From positions 1 to 5,308 of the forward strand of contig PADF01000019.1 of assembly GCA_002702945.1 (NCBI GenBank): 5,308 bases of DNA, written 5' to 3'. Shown here in pieces: positions 1 through 2,683 of this stretch. A program made the position numbers and the translations under genes. The notes under the pieces are model-generated. The model worked only from the letters and a program-made list of their open reading frames with translations. It was not told the origin of the DNA and did not search any database. The stretch is from Methanobacteriota archaeon (lineage in GTDB: Archaea > Thermoplasmatota > Poseidoniia > Poseidoniales > Poseidoniaceae). The first letter of the stretch is position 1. Every line of letters begins with the position of its first letter.

Positions 1-500
1 GGCATAAATTGAATTAACCCAGTAGCGCCTGAGTCATATCGATTTTTTTGAGCTACATCGTATGAACCGCCTGTTTCAAATCCTATAACAGCTTGAAGAT
101 GCTTCCAATTCCAACCATTAGATTTAGAAACTCTTTTAATCTCTGCTACTAACTCTGGAGTAAGTCCTTTAGTAGTTTTATTTATTTTAGGTTTTTGTTC
201 TATTTGTGGTGGTTTAGGTGATATCTCTGTACCTTTAGCTGCTGGTTGAGGTTGTACTGGTGGTACAGAATTTTTCAATTGTTCCCATTCTTTCTCAAAA
301 TCAATCGTTTGAGCTACTTCAGGGTGATTGTTAACTAAATCATTCGCAACTTTTTTAAATAACGGAACTGTTAACGGTAAATGTGCTGCTGTTATTGCAG
401 CTGCTAATCCTAAAGCTTTAACACTGTCAACAAAACCTTCTTCAATTACAACGTTTTGACTGTAGAGCTCGTTTATTAAGTTATCAAAGTTAGATGTCAT
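1..500 (-). CDS. Lytic transglycosylase (SLT-like domain) protein, 3' end cut by window edge
   Basis: This is probably a peptidoglycan-cleaving enzyme of the phage, either a virion-associated lysin or an endolysin. About 167 residues are visible before the frame leaves the window at its left edge, so the C-terminus is missing. The ATG at 500-498 is the first ATG after an in-frame stop at 521-519. It overlaps the preceding gene by 11 bp. Residues 1-25 form a short amphipathic leader, residues 26-48 are alanine/leucine-rich and hydrophobic, and residues 79-110 are a proline/lysine-rich linker. From about residue 113 the start of a lysozyme-like SLT domain is seen. It has a helix, then the motif GFETGG, whose E142 is the expected catalytic acid, and then ATGLIQFMP at 159-167, the classic A-x-G-L-x-Q-x-M-P signature of this fold. 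The final proline is certain because the last two bases are CC. The domain call is firm. Whether it acts at entry or at lysis is not shown, and the hydrophobic segment could be a membrane anchor or part of a structural leader. Confidence 0.88.
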   Translation of the reverse strand, partial: MTSNFDNLINELYSQNVVIEEGFVDSVKALGLAAAITAAHLPLTVPLFKKVANDLVNNHPEVAQTIDFEKEWEQLKNSVPPVQPQPAAKGTEISPKPPQIEQKPKINKTTKGLTPELVAEIKRVSKSNGWNWKHLQAVIGFETGGSYDVAQKNRYDSGATGLIQFM

Positions 501-846
501 TGCTTGTCCATTTATCCTCTAATGGTTTTTCACCACCCCACGGTGGTAATTTTTTATTATATTTACGTAATTCATTATACATTTCATACACTGTACGCTG
601 ATATTGCATTAATACTGCTCTCATATTAAGCATCTCGTTACTTTGCTTAATCTGTCTTGATGTCATATCTATCAAAATATTATTATACTCTCCAAGCTCA
701 GAATCATGCACAATAACTAATTTACGTATCTTCTCCTCCGCATCTAATCTACTAGATCTTTCAACAAAATAGCCGCATCCTAACCCTAATAATATTAGAA
801 CATAGAAAAAGCGCTTAATCCACTTATGCTGTGGCGCGCTTTTCAC
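490..846 (-). CDS. Small membrane-anchored coiled-coil protein (spanin-like topology, function unknown)
   Basis: This 118-residue protein belongs to no family I can name with certainty. Residues 1-12 are basic (K2, K8, K11, R12). They are followed by one hydrophobic segment at about 13-28 and then a charged, helix-prone stretch at about 30-100 that looks like a coiled coil. A short tail with a PPWGG turn ends the protein. By the positive-inside rule the N-terminus is cytoplasmic and the helix lies outside the inner membrane. That is the layout of Rz-type inner-membrane spanins. It sits directly upstream of the transglycosylase gene and overlaps it by 11 bp, which supports a cell-envelope role but does not prove it. 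The start is taken as GTG at 846-844, since no in-frame ATG lies between it and the end of the upstream gene. C24 in the membrane segment follows LGLG, which is a poor lipobox because -3 is glycine. Structural or anti-superinfection roles remain possible. Confidence 0.8.
   Translation of the reverse strand: MKSAPQHKWIKRFFYVLILLGLGCGYFVERSSRLDAEEKIRKLVIVHDSELGEYNNILIDMTSRQIKQSNEMLNMRAVLMQYQRTVYEMYNELRKYNKKLPPWGGEKPLEDKWTSNDI
515..520 (-). promoter_or_regulatory. Possible ribosome binding site for the transglycosylase gene
   Basis: The minus strand reads AGAGGA here, 14 bases before the ATG at 500. The spacing is longer than ideal. The site lies inside the coding end of the upstream gene, which fits translational coupling across the 11-bp overlap. 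It is the only purine-rich Shine-Dalgarno-like stretch I see before any start in the window; the other genes have AT-rich leaders. Confidence 0.4.
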
Positions 847-851
847 ATAAT

Positions 852-859
852 TATTTAGT
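852..859 (-). promoter_or_regulatory. T4-like late-promoter-like box (weak)
   Basis: The minus strand reads ACTAAATA here, one mismatch from the NATAAATA late-promoter consensus known for T4-like marine phages. It overlaps the stop codon of the phosphoribosyltransferase gene and lies only 5 bases before the GTG start at 846. A transcript beginning downstream of it would be almost leaderless. In such AT-rich DNA this may be chance. Confidence 0.22.
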
Positions 860-1325
860 CTTTCTCAAAGGGAAACACTATCCATTCATCGTCCGGAAAT
901 TCTTTAACATAGAAATCCGGTATAAATTTAGTACTTTTCTTTATATATGGCGTTGCGGTAATCAGCTCAGCATCAGGAAATCGTTCAACTAATTGACTAC
1001 ATGCGAACTCTAATGTTGTACCTCCATCACTAATATCATCAATAATTAAAATCTTTTCAATATCTGTGTTATTACATTCTGGAAGATCTTGATATATAGA
1101 AATATCTTCTTTACGTTCGCATCCATTATAAAGAGATAATCCCATAGAATAGAATCCTGGATTACATGTTGTATCAACAGTTTCTGCCATAAGACGAGCC
1201 GGTACAACTCCACCACGAGCTAAAGCAATAATTATATCAACTCTATTATAAACAGCCGAAACTTGACAGCCGAGAATGTCACAATGCTTGGAAAATTCAT
1301 CCCAAGTGATAAAGGTCTTATCCAT
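855..1325 (-). CDS. Xanthine-guanine phosphoribosyltransferase-like enzyme (Gpt-like, purine salvage)
   Basis: This type I phosphoribosyltransferase has 156 residues, close to the roughly 150 of E. coli Gpt. It would join a purine base to PRPP in the cytoplasm to give a nucleotide. The order of motifs follows Gpt. A TWD motif lies near residue 7-9, and ARGG at 36-39 matches SRGG of the first loop. The PRPP-binding loop IIDDISDGGTT at 94-104 carries D96, D97 and D100. KK at 129-130 stands at the usual base-contacting lysine, and DFYV and EWIVFPFE near the C-terminus resemble the DDYV and TWIEQPWD part of Gpt. The tail that follows in Gpt is missing, so the protein ends right after this tryptophan motif. 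All key residues are present, so it is probably active. The exact base preference cannot be read from sequence. The gene starts with ATG 27 bp after the previous stop and ends 8 bp before the next start, so it belongs to the same transcript. Confidence 0.9.
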   Translation of the reverse strand: MDKTFITWDEFSKHCDILGCQVSAVYNRVDIIIALARGGVVPARLMAETVDTTCNPGFYSMGLSLYNGCERKEDISIYQDLPECNNTDIEKILIIDDISDGGTTLEFACSQLVERFPDAELITATPYIKKSTKFIPDFYVKEFPDDEWIVFPFEKD

Positions 1326-1351
1326 ACAAAATTATATGAACAATAGTAGGA

Positions 1352-1594
1352 CTATTCAACGAGAAATTTACCAACATGCTTACTAAGTTCTTCAGCAACT
1401 GCTAGCATGTCTTTTTTCTTTTTACCTTTAAGCGTTTTAGCTTTTTCGTACAACTCAAGTACATAATCGGCAGTTATCTTTTGAGTAACCACCGCCCGTT
1501 TAATGCCTGTAGGCACTACATCTTTTTTACTGATAGAATCATCCTCCGACATTTTGTGATCACACTTTGAATTATTTATTCCTAATTTACGCAT
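1352..1594 (-). CDS. Small lysine-rich hypothetical protein (about 80 residues)
   Basis: I do not recognise this protein. The likely start is ATG at 1594-1592, giving 80 residues. A TTG two codons upstream at 1600 is possible but less likely, and another in-frame ATG at 1552-1550 would give 66 residues starting MSEDDS. The N-terminal third (to about residue 30) is polar and probably flexible. The rest, from about residue 40, looks like two amphipathic helices (around YVLELYEKAKTL and DMLAVAEELSKHVGKF) joined by the basic run KGKKKK. No membrane segment, cysteine pair or catalytic motif is visible; C13 and H15 are isolated. It could bind nucleic acid or another phage protein, but that is only a guess from charge. 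The gene lies between the nuclease and the phosphoribosyltransferase genes with short gaps, and its reading frame and AT-rich composition match theirs, so it is probably a genuine gene. Confidence 0.68.
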   Translation of the reverse strand: MRKLGINNSKCDHKMSEDDSISKKDVVPTGIKRAVVTQKITADYVLELYEKAKTLKGKKKKDMLAVAEELSKHVGKFLVE

Positions 1595-1603
1595 AAACAA
1601 ATC

Positions 1604-1611
1604 AATTTATA
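1604..1611 (-). promoter_or_regulatory. TATAAATT box, T4-like late-promoter candidate
   Basis: The minus strand reads TATAAATT, seven of eight matches to the T4 late consensus TATAAATA, nine bases upstream of the ATG at 1594. It is part of a perfect 14-bp palindrome (1604-1617, AATTTATATAAATT). The gap holding it, 1595-1636, is the widest non-coding stretch in the window, which makes a promoter here a little more likely than elsewhere. A start site at the usual distance would leave almost no leader. Confidence 0.35.
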
Positions 1612-1636
1612 TAAATTAGAAGAAATAATATGTTTT

Positions 1637-2329
1637 TCAACTATTTTTAGATTGAGAAATCATATCATTATATTGCTTAACTCTATTAAACCACATATAA
1701 GAGTATTTGTCAAATTGAATCTCGTTCATTTCAAAACATTGAAATTCTAATCCGCGAGAGCACATCAATACAACTCCGTTTTGAATTTCTGTACCGGTCA
1801 TATAATTATGAGCATGAGCATAAGCAGCTAATTGAAGATAGTAATCTGTAATCCATTTATCTTGTTTTGGCTTGTTAGTTTGCTTGAAATCTATAATATG
1901 AGGAACACCTTTATACATTCCAACTAAATCTGTTGTACCAGCATATTGATCCTTATAGTATAACTTAACTTCCGATCCCCATACTTCAGATACGTATTGA
2001 AGGCCTTCCTTCTTAATAATATCTGCCATTTTATTAGCTTGAGAATGTACTGGGCTAAAATCATACTCCCGTTTCTTTTCTTCTACATAACACTCTAATG
2101 TTATATGCATTGAAGTACCGACAGCGGCTGCTTCATTTCTAATCCTTTTCGCTTCGTCTTTACCTACTCTATTCTCCCAATTCTGTAAACCAGTTTTATC
2201 TTTCGTACCGCTAAGAATTGTTGTTACAGATGGAACAAGATGACCTTCCGGTGTTTCATATAATCTTGTGCCAGTAGCTTCGTTACGCGGTACAGAAGGA
2301 TAGTCGTACTTATCGAAGTTCCTTACCAT
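1637..2329 (-). CDS. PD-(D/E)XK superfamily nuclease (RecB/Cas4-like phage exonuclease)
   Basis: This 230-residue protein is a probable metal-dependent DNA nuclease acting in the cytoplasm. The motifs occur in the standard order of the RecB-type PD-(D/E)XK fold. H75 lies in GTSMHITLE, and E120 is in the strand before the core. D134 follows AGTTD. D147 and K149 lie in IIDFK, the D-x-K part of the active site. Q166 and Y170 form the Q-x-x-x-Y motif in YYLQLAAY. Few cysteines are present (C80, C190, C198) and they do not form the four-cysteine iron-sulphur cluster of Cas4 or AddB, so this is the cluster-free class. The length is typical of stand-alone phage proteins of this group, which are often annotated simply as exonuclease. 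It may serve phage recombination, host DNA degradation or DNA end processing; the sequence does not say which. The start is ATG at 2329-2327, with no clear Shine-Dalgarno. It lies 39 bp after the stop of the upstream gene. Confidence 0.87.
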   Translation of the reverse strand: MVRNFDKYDYPSVPRNEATGTRLYETPEGHLVPSVTTILSGTKDKTGLQNWENRVGKDEAKRIRNEAAAVGTSMHITLECYVEEKKREYDFSPVHSQANKMADIIKKEGLQYVSEVWGSEVKLYYKDQYAGTTDLVGMYKGVPHIIDFKQTNKPKQDKWITDYYLQLAAYAHAHNYMTGTEIQNGVVLMCSRGLEFQCFEMNEIQFDKYSYMWFNRVKQYNDMISQSKNS

Positions 2330-2349
2330 TTGTTAATTATAAGATGTAA

Positions 2350-2363
2350 TTGATAAAAATCAA
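2350..2363 (-). other. Short AT-rich inverted repeat between two genes
   Basis: TTGAT and ATCAA flank a four-base loop just after the stop codon at 2369-2371 and before the nuclease start. The stem is only five pairs and mostly A-T, and no T-run stands after it in the direction of transcription, so it is too weak for an intrinsic terminator. It may be a minor mRNA structure or chance. Confidence 0.2.
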
Positions 2364-2368
2364 CAATG

Positions 2369-2650
2369 CTATTTTAGTTGATCAATCTTATGTTCGAGCT
2401 TATTGAAGCGCTCATTAATAAATTCAATTAATTTATCTAAATCTTGTTTAGCAACATATTTTTCAGGCATTGCTAATGCTAAGTCGGATACATCCCGTCT
2501 TACCTCTTTTAGGTCGCTTTCGTGATGTTTTTCTAAATCTTCAAGATCATCTTCAAGATCTTTCATCCTGCCCCATACCATTTTGAATACCCAACCTGCT
2601 AACACAGATATAATACCAAATGCTACATTAAGTAATTCCTGAGCGTCCAT
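2369..2650 (-). CDS. Small protein with one membrane segment and coiled coil (holin-like or accessory, function unknown)
   Basis: This 93-residue protein starts at ATG 2650-2648. A GTG directly before it (2653) could add one residue. After the acidic N-terminus MDAQE, residues 6-22 form one hydrophobic helix (core AFGIISVLAGWVF). Basic residues follow (K23, R28, K30), then a long strongly charged heptad-like helix at about 30-55 rich in E, D, K and L, and a second helix at about 70-93. Charges put the N-terminus outside and the coiled coil in the cytoplasm, opposite to the small membrane protein encoded at 490-846. Small proteins of this design are frequent in marine phages and are usually called hypothetical; some resemble XhlA-type haemolysin/holin accessory proteins. 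A role in lysis is therefore plausible, but one transmembrane helix and distance from the transglycosylase gene leave it open. It begins 33 bp after the fibre gene and probably shares its transcript or the box at 2657-2664. Confidence 0.78.
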   Translation of the reverse strand: MDAQELLNVAFGIISVLAGWVFKMVWGRMKDLEDDLEDLEKHHESDLKEVRRDVSDLALAMPEKYVAKQDLDKLIEFINERFNKLEHKIDQLK

Positions 2651-2656
2651 CACTAT

Positions 2657-2664
2657 TATTTATT
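2657..2664 (-). promoter_or_regulatory. AATAAATA box, T4-like late-promoter candidate
   Basis: The minus strand reads AATAAATA, an exact match to the NATAAATA consensus described for late promoters of T4-like cyanophages. It lies in the short gap after the fibre gene and ends six bases before the ATG at 2650. A transcript from it would be nearly leaderless, which is unusual. It may instead act only as an AT-rich initiation region. Confidence 0.35.
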
Positions 2665-2683
2665 CAATTAGATCCAAATTTTA

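Noticed and set aside
757..795. Lipobox-like LGLGC in the small membrane protein
   Set aside because: Position -3 is glycine and -2 is leucine, unlike a normal lipobox. The segment reads better as a plain membrane helix.
1555..1564. Perfect palindrome TGTGATCACA, reminiscent of a CRP-type operator core
   Set aside because: It lies inside a coding frame, lacks the usual spacer between half-sites, and a 10-bp palindrome is expected by chance at this scale.
1637..2329. Cas4 assignment for the nuclease
   Set aside because: The four cysteines of the Cas4 iron-sulphur cluster are absent and no Cas genes or CRISPR repeats are nearby.
2350..2363. Hairpin after the 93-residue protein gene as an intrinsic terminator
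   Set aside because: The stem is only five mostly A-T pairs with no T-run following it, so termination is not supported.
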